Source: Desulforegulaceae bacterium (GTDB lineage Bacteria > Desulfobacterota > Desulfobacteria > Desulfobacterales > JACKCP01). From it: a stretch of 64,000 nt of DNA. The notes below the pieces were generated by a model. It searched no databases. It had not been told where the DNA came from and saw only the letters and a program-made list of their open reading frames with translations. Positions 28,595 through 36,918 of the stretch are shown here, in pieces; positions within the stretch are counted from its first letter, which is position 1, and each line of letters begins with the position of its first letter. The stretch covers positions 62,001 through 126,000 of the forward strand of contig JAVETN010000001.1 in the NCBI GenBank assembly GCA_034006035.1, in the 5' to 3' direction. Position numbers and translations under genes: made by a program.

Positions 28595-29896
28595 ATGACA
28601 GACAAAGCAGATCTTTTGCTTACCAACGGTACAATAGTTACAGTAGATGAAAATAATACAATAATTGAAAATGGAGATTTAGCATTAAAAAACGGAAAGA
28701 TCTCCGCCATAGGAAAAAATCTTGATATCAGGGCTGATAAAACCCAGTCTCTTGAAGGGGCAATAATCTTGCCTGGACTTATAAATACTCACACCCATGC
28801 TGCAATGACTCTTTTAAGAGGTTATTCAGACGATCTTCCCTTGATGGAATGGCTTGGTGATATTCAATCTGTAGAAGGTTTGCTTGAAGCCGGGGACGTA
28901 TATGCAGGGACATTTCTTGGATGTCTTGAAATGCTTAAAGCAGGAACTACATGTTTTACAGATATGTATTTTTTTGAAGATCAGGTTGCAAAAGCTGCTA
29001 TTGATTCAGGAATTAAAGTTTTTGCTGGGGAAGGGATTTTAAATTTTCCAACAGTCAGTGCCAAATCCCCTGAAGAAGCTCTTCAAATTACTGAAAATCT
29101 TTATTTTAAATACAAAAACCATCCTTTAGTAAAAGTATGTGTTGCACCTCATTCGGTTTATCTTTTAGATGAAAAATATCTTTGTAAAGCCAGCGAACTT
29201 TCCACGAAGAATAATCTCCCTTTAATTATTCATCTTTCTGAGACAGCTTCAGAAGTTTCAGAAGTTATTAGGAAAACAGGTAAAACTCCAGTAAGATACT
29301 TAAATGATCTTGGGCTTTTAAACAAAAATGTTCTTGCAGTTCATTGTGTTGTTGTTGATGATGAGGAAATTGATATTTTAAAAAATCATAATGTAAAAGT
29401 TTCCCATAATCCTGAAAGCAATATGAAGCTTGCATCAGGAATAGCTCCTGTGCCTGAAATGCTTGAAAAAGGTATTTGTGTGGGGCTTGGTACAGACGGA
29501 GCTGCCAGCAATAATGACTTATGTCTTTTAAGTGAAATGGATACAGCAGCAAAGCTTCACAAGGTAAACAAACTTGACCCCACTGTTGTTTCAGCAAGAC
29601 AGGCTCTTAGAATGTCAACTATAGATGCGGCAAGATGTCTTGGAATAGAAAATGAAACAGGTTCAATTGAAGTTGGAAAAGCCGGGGATCTTCTTGTTTT
29701 AAATCATCAGCTTCCAGGGTTGAATCCAATGTATTCTCCTGAATCTCATATAGTTTATTCAGCCTCAAGAAGAGAGGTTAAAGATGTTTATGTAAATGGG
29801 AAAAAAGTTGTTTCAAATGGAGAAGCAATTTTTGCAGATACTGCCCAGGCCATAAAAAATGTAAATAAAATCATAAAAAAATTTAAAAAAAGATAA
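28595..29896 (+). CDS. mtaD: 5-methylthioadenosine/S-adenosylhomocysteine deaminase
   Basis: Amidohydrolase of 433 residues that converts MTA and SAH to the inosine forms. Metal ligands are visible in INTHTHAAMTLLRGY (HxH), HLSET, AVHCVVVDDEE and GLGTDGAASNND. The phrase VSHNPESNMKLASGIAPV is typical of the MtaD group, which separates it from guanine deaminase and TrzN. It sits between PNP, which can cleave methylthioinosine, and adenine deaminase. Overlap-like spacing with punA (3 bases) supports co-transcription. Confidence 0.92.
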   Translation: MTDKADLLLTNGTIVTVDENNTIIENGDLALKNGKISAIGKNLDIRADKTQSLEGAIILPGLINTHTHAAMTLLRGYSDDLPLMEWLGDIQSVEGLLEAGDVYAGTFLGCLEMLKAGTTCFTDMYFFEDQVAKAAIDSGIKVFAGEGILNFPTVSAKSPEEALQITENLYFKYKNHPLVKVCVAPHSVYLLDEKYLCKASELSTKNNLPLIIHLSETASEVSEVIRKTGKTPVRYLNDLGLLNKNVLAVHCVVVDDEEIDILKNHNVKVSHNPESNMKLASGIAPVPEMLEKGICVGLGTDGAASNNDLCLLSEMDTAAKLHKVNKLDPTVVSARQALRMSTIDAARCLGIENETGSIEVGKAGDLLVLNHQLPGLNPMYSPESHIVYSASRREVKDVYVNGKKVVSNGEAIFADTAQAIKNVNKIIKKFKKR

Positions 29897-29929
29897 ATTT
29901 AAGCAAATTTGAAAACTTTGTAATATCTG

Positions 29930-29980
29930 GTCTAAATAAAAATCTCGTCTAAATAAAAACAAGGTCTAAACAAAATGAAA
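29930..29980 (+). repeat. Three 17-bp tandem repeats at the start of ade
   Basis: GTCTAAATAAAAA begins at 29930 and 29947 and a third, slightly changed copy GTCTAAACAAAA at 29964. The period is exactly 17 bases and the third copy runs into the ATG of ade at 29975. It may be an operator array, a translation-control site or simple slippage. Confidence 0.7.
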
Positions 29981-31654
29981 AACCAGGCAGATCTTTTACT
30001 TAAAAATTTGAAAGTGGTTAATGTTTATACAGATGAAATTGAAAAAAAAGACATTGCTATAAAAAATGGGATGATCATAGGTTTTGGTGATTATTTTGCA
30101 AAAGAAGAAATAGACTGCAAAGGTTTTTTTGCAGCTCCAGGCCTTGTGGATTCCCATGTACATATTGAAAGCTCAATGGTTTCTGTTCCTGAATTTGCCA
30201 AGGCTGTATTAAAAAGCGGGACAACAACTGTGGTGGCAGATCCCCATGAAATTGCCAATGTTCTTGGAACAAAGGGAATTGATTATATGATTTCTGAATC
30301 AAAAGATCTTCCCGTTGATATATTTTTTATGATTCCTTCCTGTGTTCCTTCAACCGATATGGAAACTTCAGGAGCAGTTCTTGAAGCAGAAGATATAAAG
30401 CCTTATTTGAAAAATCCAAGGGTTGCAGGTCTTGGGGAGGTAATGAATTATCCCGGAGTTATTTCTGGAGATCCAAAAATTATTGCAAAAATAGACGCCT
30501 GTCTTGAAACTGGAAAAGTTGTTGATGGACACGCTCCCTTTGTTACAGGAAAAGATCTTTGTGCTTATGTTAATGCCGGAGTTGCAAGTGATCATGAGTG
30601 TGTTTCCCATGAGGAAGCTCTTGAAAAACTTTCTCTTGGAATGAGAATAATGGTAAGGGAAGGTACTTGTGCTAGAAACTTGAATGACCTTTTTCCTGCA
30701 ATTAATGAAAAAACATCTGAAAGAATGATGTGGTGCACAGATGACAGACATCCCCATGATTTAATTTCAGGTCATGTAAGTGAAATAATTTCAGATGCAA
30801 TATCTTTTGGTCTTGATCCAAGCACAGCAATCAGAATGGGAACCTTGTCTCCATGCGAATATTTTAAATTTTTTGACAGGGGGGCAATTGCTCCGGGAAA
30901 AATAGCAGATATTATCCTTTTTAAAGATTTGGCTGATTTCAAACCCAGCATTGTTTATAAGTCAGGAAAAAAAGTTTTTGAAAATGGAAGCTACTCAGAA
31001 TCAGTGAAATTTAAACATTCTGAAAAAAGCCCTTCTTTGATGAACCTTGATCCTGAAATCCTTGATTTTTCCATTCCATCTGAAGAAGGAAAAAGGATAA
31101 ATATAATTGGTGTGGTAGAAGATCAAGTTGTAACAAAAAGGTTTTGTGAGTTTCCAAAAAATGAAAACGGATTTGCAGTTTCAGATATAAAAAGAGATAT
31201 ATTAAAGCTTTGTGTAGTGGAGCGTTATTCAGGAAAAGGCAAAACTGGAAAAGGTTTTGTAAAAGGCTTTGGAATACAAAAAGGGGCTTTTGCTTCAAGT
31301 GTGGGCCATGATTCCCACAATATAATAGCCTGCGGAGTCAACGATGAAGACATGAAAACTGCAGCAGCAAAAGTAATTGAAATGAAAGGCGGATTTGCAG
31401 TTGCTGATAATGGAGTGGTTATTGCTTCGCTTGCTCTTCCCATTGCAGGGCTGATGTCAGAAAAATCTCTTGAAGAGGTAATTCTTGAGCTTGATGAAGT
31501 TTTAAAAGCTGTTTCCAATCTTGGTGCAAATCAAAAAGATCCTTTTATAAGCTTGGGCTTTTTATCCCTTCCAGTTATACCCGAGCTTAAACTTACTGAC
31601 TTTGGACTGATTGATGTGGAAAAATTTCAGCCAATTCCTTTATTTACAGATTAG
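29975..31654 (+). CDS. ade: Adenine deaminase
   Basis: Converts adenine to hypoxanthine and ammonia in purine salvage. The 559 residues match the AdeC type, a two-part amidohydrolase. Metal and active-site segments are LVDSHVHIESSMV, VVADPHEIANVLG, ASDHECVSHEEA, and CTDDRHPHDL; the C-terminal domain carries VGHDSHNIIACGVNDEDM. It follows mtaD after 78 bases containing a tandem repeat, so it may be separately tuned. Together with punA and mtaD it handles adenine-containing compounds by deamination. Confidence 0.95.
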   Translation: MKNQADLLLKNLKVVNVYTDEIEKKDIAIKNGMIIGFGDYFAKEEIDCKGFFAAPGLVDSHVHIESSMVSVPEFAKAVLKSGTTTVVADPHEIANVLGTKGIDYMISESKDLPVDIFFMIPSCVPSTDMETSGAVLEAEDIKPYLKNPRVAGLGEVMNYPGVISGDPKIIAKIDACLETGKVVDGHAPFVTGKDLCAYVNAGVASDHECVSHEEALEKLSLGMRIMVREGTCARNLNDLFPAINEKTSERMMWCTDDRHPHDLISGHVSEIISDAISFGLDPSTAIRMGTLSPCEYFKFFDRGAIAPGKIADIILFKDLADFKPSIVYKSGKKVFENGSYSESVKFKHSEKSPSLMNLDPEILDFSIPSEEGKRINIIGVVEDQVVTKRFCEFPKNENGFAVSDIKRDILKLCVVERYSGKGKTGKGFVKGFGIQKGAFASSVGHDSHNIIACGVNDEDMKTAAAKVIEMKGGFAVADNGVVIASLALPIAGLMSEKSLEEVILELDEVLKAVSNLGANQKDPFISLGFLSLPVIPELKLTDFGLIDVEKFQPIPLFTD

Positions 31655-31666
31655 TTTGGATTTTAA

Positions 31667-32410
31667 ATGAAACTTTCTGATTTAAAAGAACCAGTTATTG
31701 CAGCCCATAGAGGATTGTCTTCTCTTTTTCCCGAGAATACAATGCCAGCTTTTATTGCAGCTCTTAATTTGGGTTGTGTTATGATTGAGCTTGATGTGGG
31801 AACAACAAAAGATGGAGAGGCTGTTGTTATCCATGACGCTACATTGGAAAGAACAACATCAGGCCTTGGGAGGGTGTCTGAAAAATTTTTTTCAGATATT
31901 TTTTTTAAAGCAGATGCTGGCATCCGTTTAAGCTCAGGTAAAATTTCTACAAAAGTTCCAAGGCTTGAAGAAGTTTTAAATCTTGTAAAAAAAAGAGCTG
32001 TTTTAAATATTGAAATAAAATCTGAAGTTTATATCAAAGGCGATGATAGAAAATCATCTGAAGCAATGATTCTTGAGCTTGTAAAACAAAAGGGAATGAT
32101 GGAACAAGTGGTTTTTTCATCTTTTAATCATAAAATTCTTTTAAGATTAAGAAATCTTTCCCAAGCTGCAAACCTTGGGATTTTAACCTCTGGAGAGCCA
32201 AGGCCTCCCATTGGTTTGACAAGAAATCTCAATGCCTATTCCTGGCATCCTGATCAGAGAAATCTTTCAGCAAAACATATAAAAGACTATAAGAAACACA
32301 CAAACAAAAAAGTAATTCCATATACAGTAAACAAGTCAAAAAGAGCTTCACGACTTATCAAAGCCGGAGTAAGTGGATTTTTTACGGATTATCCTCAAAA
32401 ATTTATTTAA
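31667..32410 (+). CDS. Glycerophosphodiester phosphodiesterase
   Basis: Cleaves glycerophosphodiesters to glycerol-3-phosphate and an alcohol. Diagnostic N-terminal motif AAHRGLSSLFPENTMPAF, then MIELDVGTTKDGEAVVIHD with the metal-binding E-x-D and catalytic His, and LNIEIKSE. No signal peptide, so it is probably cytosolic like UgpQ. The 247 residues are normal. It lies 12 bases after ade; the grouping with purine genes is probably just shared transcription. Confidence 0.93.
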   Translation: MKLSDLKEPVIAAHRGLSSLFPENTMPAFIAALNLGCVMIELDVGTTKDGEAVVIHDATLERTTSGLGRVSEKFFSDIFFKADAGIRLSSGKISTKVPRLEEVLNLVKKRAVLNIEIKSEVYIKGDDRKSSEAMILELVKQKGMMEQVVFSSFNHKILLRLRNLSQAANLGILTSGEPRPPIGLTRNLNAYSWHPDQRNLSAKHIKDYKKHTNKKVIPYTVNKSKRASRLIKAGVSGFFTDYPQKFI

Positions 32411-32460
32411 AATTTATTCTATTTCTAAGCTTTATAGCGGATGAGTTTTTTAACTTACTT

Positions 32461-32496
32461 CCTGATTTTTAAGATTAAATCAGGTTAAATTTGTTT
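32461..32496 (+). terminator. Probable terminator after the phosphodiesterase gene
   Basis: CCTGATTT and AAATCAGG pair over eight bases with an eight-base loop, followed by TTAAATTTGTTTTTTG. It would end the dapF-to-phosphodiesterase transcript. Confidence 0.55.
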
Positions 32497-32600
32497 TTTG
32501 TATATTTCTATCTATAATTAGTAAGATATTATTTGTATTCCTGGAACTTATAAATTGTCCAGCTGACAAAAACGAATAAAACAACAAGGTGTTGATCTAA

Positions 32601-33761
32601 ATGACTTTCAATTTAGCAGTGGTAGAAAACAACATCATAGGCTTGATAATATGCCTGATAATTTATTTCAATATCAGCCCTGATAAAAAAAAGGTAAAAG
32701 CTGATGAAAAGCTGTTTTTACTCCTTATATTTTCAATCTCATTAATTTTGGTTTTTGAAATATTAAGGACTTTTGTTCAAGGCACGCCTGAATTAATGCC
32801 TAGAAAAATACATATAAGTTTGGTATTAATTTACTTTATTCTTACACCTGTGCCGCCTTTAGTCTGGTTTCTATATACTTATTTATATATTCATAAAAGT
32901 GTAAGACGACTTAGGAAAATAATTCCTTTTGCTGTTATTCCAGCAGTTGTAACTATTGGTTTATCTTTTCTCAGTGTTTATAATAAAGCTGTGTTTTTTG
33001 TAGATGAAAACAATTTATACAATCGTGGGAATTTATATTGGATAAATGCTGTATTATATTATTCTTATGTTGTTGCTACTTATGTCCTTATAATAGGGAA
33101 CAGAAAAAATCTGGATAAAAAAAACTTTTATACACTTCTTATGTTTGGAATTCTGGCTGCAGTGGGTGGGGGATTACAAATAGTTAATGTTAATGCATCG
33201 TGTCTTTGGCTTAGTGCATCTTTATCTTCCCTGATAGTATATCTGAACATACAAAATGTTGAAATTTATGAAGACTATTTAACAGGGCTTTATAATAGGC
33301 GGCATTTAGATATGTATTTAAAAAAGTGTATAAGAGAAGAAGAACAAAACTTATCAATACTATTAATAATGCTGGATATTGATTTTTTTAAACAAATAAA
33401 TGACACCTACGGGCATTTGGAAGGAGATGAAGCTTTAAAACAAACTGCAAATTTGTTAACAGAAAGTTTTAGAGCAGATGATTTTATTTCAAGATATGCC
33501 GGAGATGAATTTGTAGTTATTGCAAAATTAAAAGACAAAAGTCGTAAGAAAGAAATAGTACAAAGACTTAAGAAAAAATTTGAAGATTTTAATAACTCAA
33601 ATATTCTTCCCTACAATATAAGTATTAGTTTGGGTTATGATATTTATGAGGCTGAGTCAAAAATGGACGCTGATGGTTTTATCAGGCATGTTGATAAGCT
33701 TATGTATAAAGATAAGCTTGCTCATAGAAGTAGCCAGGGCATATTTAAAAATCAGGAATAG
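32601..33761 (+). CDS. Membrane diguanylate cyclase (multi-TM sensor + GGDEF)
   Basis: The N-terminal 215 residues hold about seven hydrophobic helices with short loops, a 7TM-type sensor as in LytS- or 7TMR-like inputs. The GGDEF domain begins DYLTGLYNRRHLDMYL and has ISLGY at its end. The active loop reads RYAGDEFVVIAKL, an AGDEF variant that is found in active cyclases, so it should make cyclic di-GMP. No EAL domain. It stands alone just before the CRISPR locus and is unlikely to be part of it. Confidence 0.9.
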   Translation: MTFNLAVVENNIIGLIICLIIYFNISPDKKKVKADEKLFLLLIFSISLILVFEILRTFVQGTPELMPRKIHISLVLIYFILTPVPPLVWFLYTYLYIHKSVRRLRKIIPFAVIPAVVTIGLSFLSVYNKAVFFVDENNLYNRGNLYWINAVLYYSYVVATYVLIIGNRKNLDKKNFYTLLMFGILAAVGGGLQIVNVNASCLWLSASLSSLIVYLNIQNVEIYEDYLTGLYNRRHLDMYLKKCIREEEQNLSILLIMLDIDFFKQINDTYGHLEGDEALKQTANLLTESFRADDFISRYAGDEFVVIAKLKDKSRKKEIVQRLKKKFEDFNNSNILPYNISISLGYDIYEAESKMDADGFIRHVDKLMYKDKLAHRSSQGIFKNQE

Positions 33762-33804
33762 AAATAAGTTTGGCATTACAAATAGGATTATTATTTTTTC
33801 AAAT

Positions 33805-33834
33805 TTGACTTGATTAACAATTAATGAATAATAT
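33805..33834 (+). promoter_or_regulatory. Candidate promoter of the WYL-cas operon
   Basis: TTGACT (33805-33810) and TAATAT (33829-33834) are separated by 18 bases and lie about 37 bases before the ATG of the WYL gene. The match to sigma-70 boxes is fair. Confidence 0.4.
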
Positions 33835-33870
33835 TGGTAAATAAAAAATAAAAAACACCGGTATTATTAA

Positions 33871-34842
33871 ATGAACAAATCAGAACGGATATTTAGGTTT
33901 CACAGGCTTGTTAAATCAGGCAGACGACCTTCCTTAAAAAAAATTGCTTATGAACTTGAATGTTCTGAGTCTACAGTTAACAGAATCAAGCAAACCCTTA
34001 TTTATTATTTTTCAGCACCTTTAAAATATGATCCATCGGCAAATGGATATTATTATGATGAGTCTGTTGAAAAATTTGATCTTCCCGGATTTTGGCTGAG
34101 TCCTGATGAAATTTATGCATTGTTTGTTTGTGTTCAGGTTATTGAAAAGAATCAGGAAGTTGGAATTTCATCAATTATAAATCCTTTGAGTTCAAAGATT
34201 GAAGAAATAATCAAGGGGCTTGGCCATTCACCCCAGGATTTGAAATCCTTGATCAAAGTCATGCCTTTGTATTCAAGAGTTTTAAGGAAAAAAGATTTTT
34301 CAAAAGTTTGTTCATCACTTGTCAACCGTGAAATAATAGAAGTTCAATACTACAAAAGAACTTGCGGCAGCAAAAGCCTTAGAAAACTCCACCCCCAGCG
34401 AATATTACATTATAAAGACAATTGGTATCTTTGTGCTTATTGTGAAAAACACAAAGAATTCAGGGTTTTTTCTGTTGAAAATATAAAAATTATAAATATT
34501 GAACCAGGTGCAAAAATTTTTTCCAAAGAAAAAATAGATTTATTTATGGAAGACGGGTTTGGGGTTTTTTCAGGAAAAGCAGAGCATACTGCAAAATTAA
34601 GGTTTTTTGAGCCGAATTTAAACTGGGTCAAAGACGAAATCTGGCATAAAAATCAAAACCAATATTATGATGGAAAAGATCTTATTTTAGAAATTCCTTT
34701 TAGCAATCCAACCGAGCTTGTGATGGAGGTTTTACGCCATGGCGAAGGCGTTGTTGTTGAGTCTCCAAAGTTTTTAAAAGACCTTGTAGTTGAAAAACTT
34801 AAAAAAAATTTAAAAAAATATTTGGGGTCTGTCAGTCTGTGA
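33871..34842 (+). CDS. WYL-domain transcriptional regulator of the CRISPR-Cas locus
   Basis: 323 residues. The N-terminus is a winged helix-turn-helix: RPSLKKIAYELECSESTVNRIKQ (about 20-42). The middle and C-terminal parts match WYL regulators: LHPQRILHYKDNWYLCAYCEKHKEFRVF contains the W-Y-L triplet and conserved R, and the WCX-type tail has EVLRHGEGVVVESP. WYL proteins often control CRISPR and other defence genes in response to a ligand, possibly nucleic acid. Its stop codon overlaps the GTG of cas1, so it is co-transcribed, which fits self-regulation. Confidence 0.88.
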   Translation: MNKSERIFRFHRLVKSGRRPSLKKIAYELECSESTVNRIKQTLIYYFSAPLKYDPSANGYYYDESVEKFDLPGFWLSPDEIYALFVCVQVIEKNQEVGISSIINPLSSKIEEIIKGLGHSPQDLKSLIKVMPLYSRVLRKKDFSKVCSSLVNREIIEVQYYKRTCGSKSLRKLHPQRILHYKDNWYLCAYCEKHKEFRVFSVENIKIINIEPGAKIFSKEKIDLFMEDGFGVFSGKAEHTAKLRFFEPNLNWVKDEIWHKNQNQYYDGKDLILEIPFSNPTELVMEVLRHGEGVVVESPKFLKDLVVEKLKKNLKKYLGSVSL

Positions 34843-34871
34843 CAGAGCTTGTGTGGTATGGTTGGTTAAAA
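34825..34871 (+). promoter_or_regulatory. Hairpin element across the WYL/cas1 junction, copy 1
   Basis: TCTGTCA and TGACAGA form a perfect seven-pair stem around the cas1 GTG start, followed by CTTGTGTGGTATGG. 32 of 38 bases match a second copy at 52602-52639 without gaps. The stem covers the cas1 start codon, so it could control translation of cas1 or bind the WYL protein as an operator. Confidence 0.5.
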
Positions 34872-35903
34872 ACAAAACCCAGGAGGCTTAAAATTCAGCT
34901 TATTATTAATTCACCAGGGACGATTATTAAGCAGAAAGATGAGTGCTTTAGAATACAGAATGAAACAGACAGAATGGACATTGCCGCACCAAGGGTTGAG
35001 TCCATAATTTTGTCAAATAAAGTTATGATAACAACTCAGTCCATTGTCCTGGCTTTAGAAAATAATATTGATGTGATTTTTCTTGATAATTACGGTGATC
35101 CGCTTGGCAGAGTCTGGTTTTCTAAAATGGGTTCAACTGCTTTAATTAGAAGAAAACAGCTTGAAGCTACTGAAAATGAAAAAGGGATTAATATTGTTTT
35201 AGAGCTTATTCAGAAAAAATTAGAAAATCAAATTGAGTTTTTGAAAAAGCTTAAATATTCAAGGCCGGGTAAAGAAAGTGTTTTTAATACTCCTATAAGA
35301 ACAATAAGTAACTCTTTGGATTTTTTGGTTTCAATAAAGAGCAATATTAGCGAAGCAAGGAGCCAGATTTTAGGAATAGAAGGCACAGCTGGTAGAGCTT
35401 ATTTTCAAACTGTTTCAAAAATAATGCCTGAAAAGTATAGGTTTAGCGGAAGATCCAGAAGGCCTGCAAAAGACCCTTTTAATGCAGTTTTAAATTATTG
35501 TTATGGAGTCTTATATTCTATGGTTGAGAAAGCATGTATAATCGCTGGTCTTGACCCGTTTGTGGGTTTTATGCACACTGATAATTATAATAAGAAGTCA
35601 CTTGTTTTTGATTTTATAGAACCTTTTAGAATCTATGCTGAAACTGTATCTGTTTATCTTTTTACAGGGAAAAAAGTAAAAGAGAGTTATTTTGATGTCT
35701 CCTCAAAAAGTACAAGCCTTAATCAACAAGGAAAGCCTTTTGTCATAGATAGTCTTCTCAAGCATCTGGATGAAAAAATTCGTTATAAAAAAAGAAATGT
35801 AAAAAGAAAATATATTATAAACCATGAGGCACACAGACTTGCAAACTTTCTTTTAAATGACGAAAAAGAAATAACTAAATGGCTTAATATAAAAGAATTT
35901 TAA
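34839..35903 (+). CDS. cas1: CRISPR integrase Cas1
   Basis: Metal-dependent integrase that, with Cas2, inserts new spacers. The 354 residues include the N-terminal beta domain and the catalytic helical domain. Metal ligands can be placed at E181 (ILGIEGTAGRAYF), H246 (FMHTD) and D258/E261 (LVFDFIEPFR), so it should be active. The GTG start overlaps the WYL stop and lies in a hairpin. Here it opens the cas gene set with cas2, while cas4, its usual neighbour in type I-B, is seven genes away. Confidence 0.95.
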   Translation: MTELVWYGWLKTKPRRLKIQLIINSPGTIIKQKDECFRIQNETDRMDIAAPRVESIILSNKVMITTQSIVLALENNIDVIFLDNYGDPLGRVWFSKMGSTALIRRKQLEATENEKGINIVLELIQKKLENQIEFLKKLKYSRPGKESVFNTPIRTISNSLDFLVSIKSNISEARSQILGIEGTAGRAYFQTVSKIMPEKYRFSGRSRRPAKDPFNAVLNYCYGVLYSMVEKACIIAGLDPFVGFMHTDNYNKKSLVFDFIEPFRIYAETVSVYLFTGKKVKESYFDVSSKSTSLNQQGKPFVIDSLLKHLDEKIRYKKRNVKRKYIINHEAHRLANFLLNDEKEITKWLNIKEF

Positions 35904-35914
35904 GGATAAATATT

Positions 35915-36214
35915 ATGCTCAGAACTCTTGTGTGGATAATATATGATATTACAGATGATAAAATAAGAGGAAAGATTGCAAAGGAATGTAAAAAATCCGG
36001 TCTTACTCGGGTTCAAAAAAGTGTTTTTCTTGGCAGGATTGACTGGAACAGATTTGACGAGCTTGCTGAAAGATTTGATGAATTAATCATTAAAAAAACA
36101 GACAGTGTTTATATTTTTCCATTTTGTCAGGAAGATTTTAAGAAAATCAGAGTGCTTGGCCAGGGTTTTGATAAAAAATATGTAAATGATGAAATTCTTG
36201 CAAAGTTTTTTTGA
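35915..36214 (+). CDS. cas2: CRISPR-associated Cas2
   Basis: 99-residue ferredoxin-fold protein that bridges two Cas1 dimers during spacer integration. The first strand RTLVWIIYDITDDKIRGKI carries the conserved Asp after the hydrophobic strand, SVFLGRIDWNRF is the second core part, and VYIFPFC the third. It is 11 bases downstream of cas1. Confidence 0.93.
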   Translation: MLRTLVWIIYDITDDKIRGKIAKECKKSGLTRVQKSVFLGRIDWNRFDELAERFDELIIKKTDSVYIFPFCQEDFKKIRVLGQGFDKKYVNDEILAKFF

Positions 36215-36232
36215 ATTATAAGGAAGATTAAT

Positions 36233-36895
36233 ATGAAAAAGGCAACTCTTACATTAAATGATATTAATTTAAAACCAAATGAGATTCATAAATTCAGAGG
36301 TTATGTGGGCAGGCTTTTTGAAAAATATGATCTGGTTCATAATCACAATACTCATGATGGTAAAAATATTTACAGATATCCGTTAATACAATTTAAAATA
36401 ATTAATAACAAGCCAGCCATTATAGCTTTAAGCGAAAAAGCGGTTGAAGTATTTACAGATATTTTTATGAATCTTGAAGAAATAAAAATTGAAGATACTA
36501 TAATCCCTGTATTTGAAAAAGACTTAAAAGTTGAAGAAACTGGTTTTGGTTATTCTCAGGAACATTTTTTATATAAGTTTAAAACCCCGTGGATTGCATT
36601 GAATCAGAAAAATTATAAGAAATACAGAGGTTCTCGTATGTCTGAAAAAAAAGAATTATTAAAACAAATTCTTACAGGAAATGTTTTATCTATGTGCAAA
36701 TATCTTGGAATTATTTTGAATGAAAACGAGAGAATTAATTCATTGGTAGATGTTGAGCCGATTGATACAAATTTGAAAGGTAACAAGGTGTTGGGTTTTA
36801 AAGGGGTTTTTAAGATAAATTTTGAAATTCCTGATTTTGTGGGAATTGGTAAATCTGTTTCAAGAGGTTTTGGAATGGTGGAAAAAATTTTGTAA
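36233..36895 (+). CDS. cas6: CRISPR pre-crRNA endonuclease Cas6 (Cas6b-like)
   Basis: Cuts the array transcript within each repeat. The 220 residues fit the Cas6b family: NLKPNEIHKFRGYVGRLF near the N-terminus, a histidine-rich HNHNTHDGKNIYRYP that probably supplies catalytic His, LIQFKIINNKPAIIAL, and the C-terminal glycine-rich loop GIGKSVSRGFGMVEKI. The repeat in this array has almost no hairpin, matching Cas6b enzymes that bind unstructured repeats. The expected crRNA 5' tag is AUUGAAAC. Confidence 0.88.
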   Translation: MKKATLTLNDINLKPNEIHKFRGYVGRLFEKYDLVHNHNTHDGKNIYRYPLIQFKIINNKPAIIALSEKAVEVFTDIFMNLEEIKIEDTIIPVFEKDLKVEETGFGYSQEHFLYKFKTPWIALNQKNYKKYRGSRMSEKKELLKQILTGNVLSMCKYLGIILNENERINSLVDVEPIDTNLKGNKVLGFKGVFKINFEIPDFVGIGKSVSRGFGMVEKIL

Positions 36896-36918
36896 ATTCA
36901 AATTAAAAAGGAATTTTC

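Noticed and set aside
33481-33510. AGDEF in place of GGDEF as a sign of an inactive cyclase
   Set aside because: AGDEF is known in active diguanylate cyclases and the rest of the site is intact.
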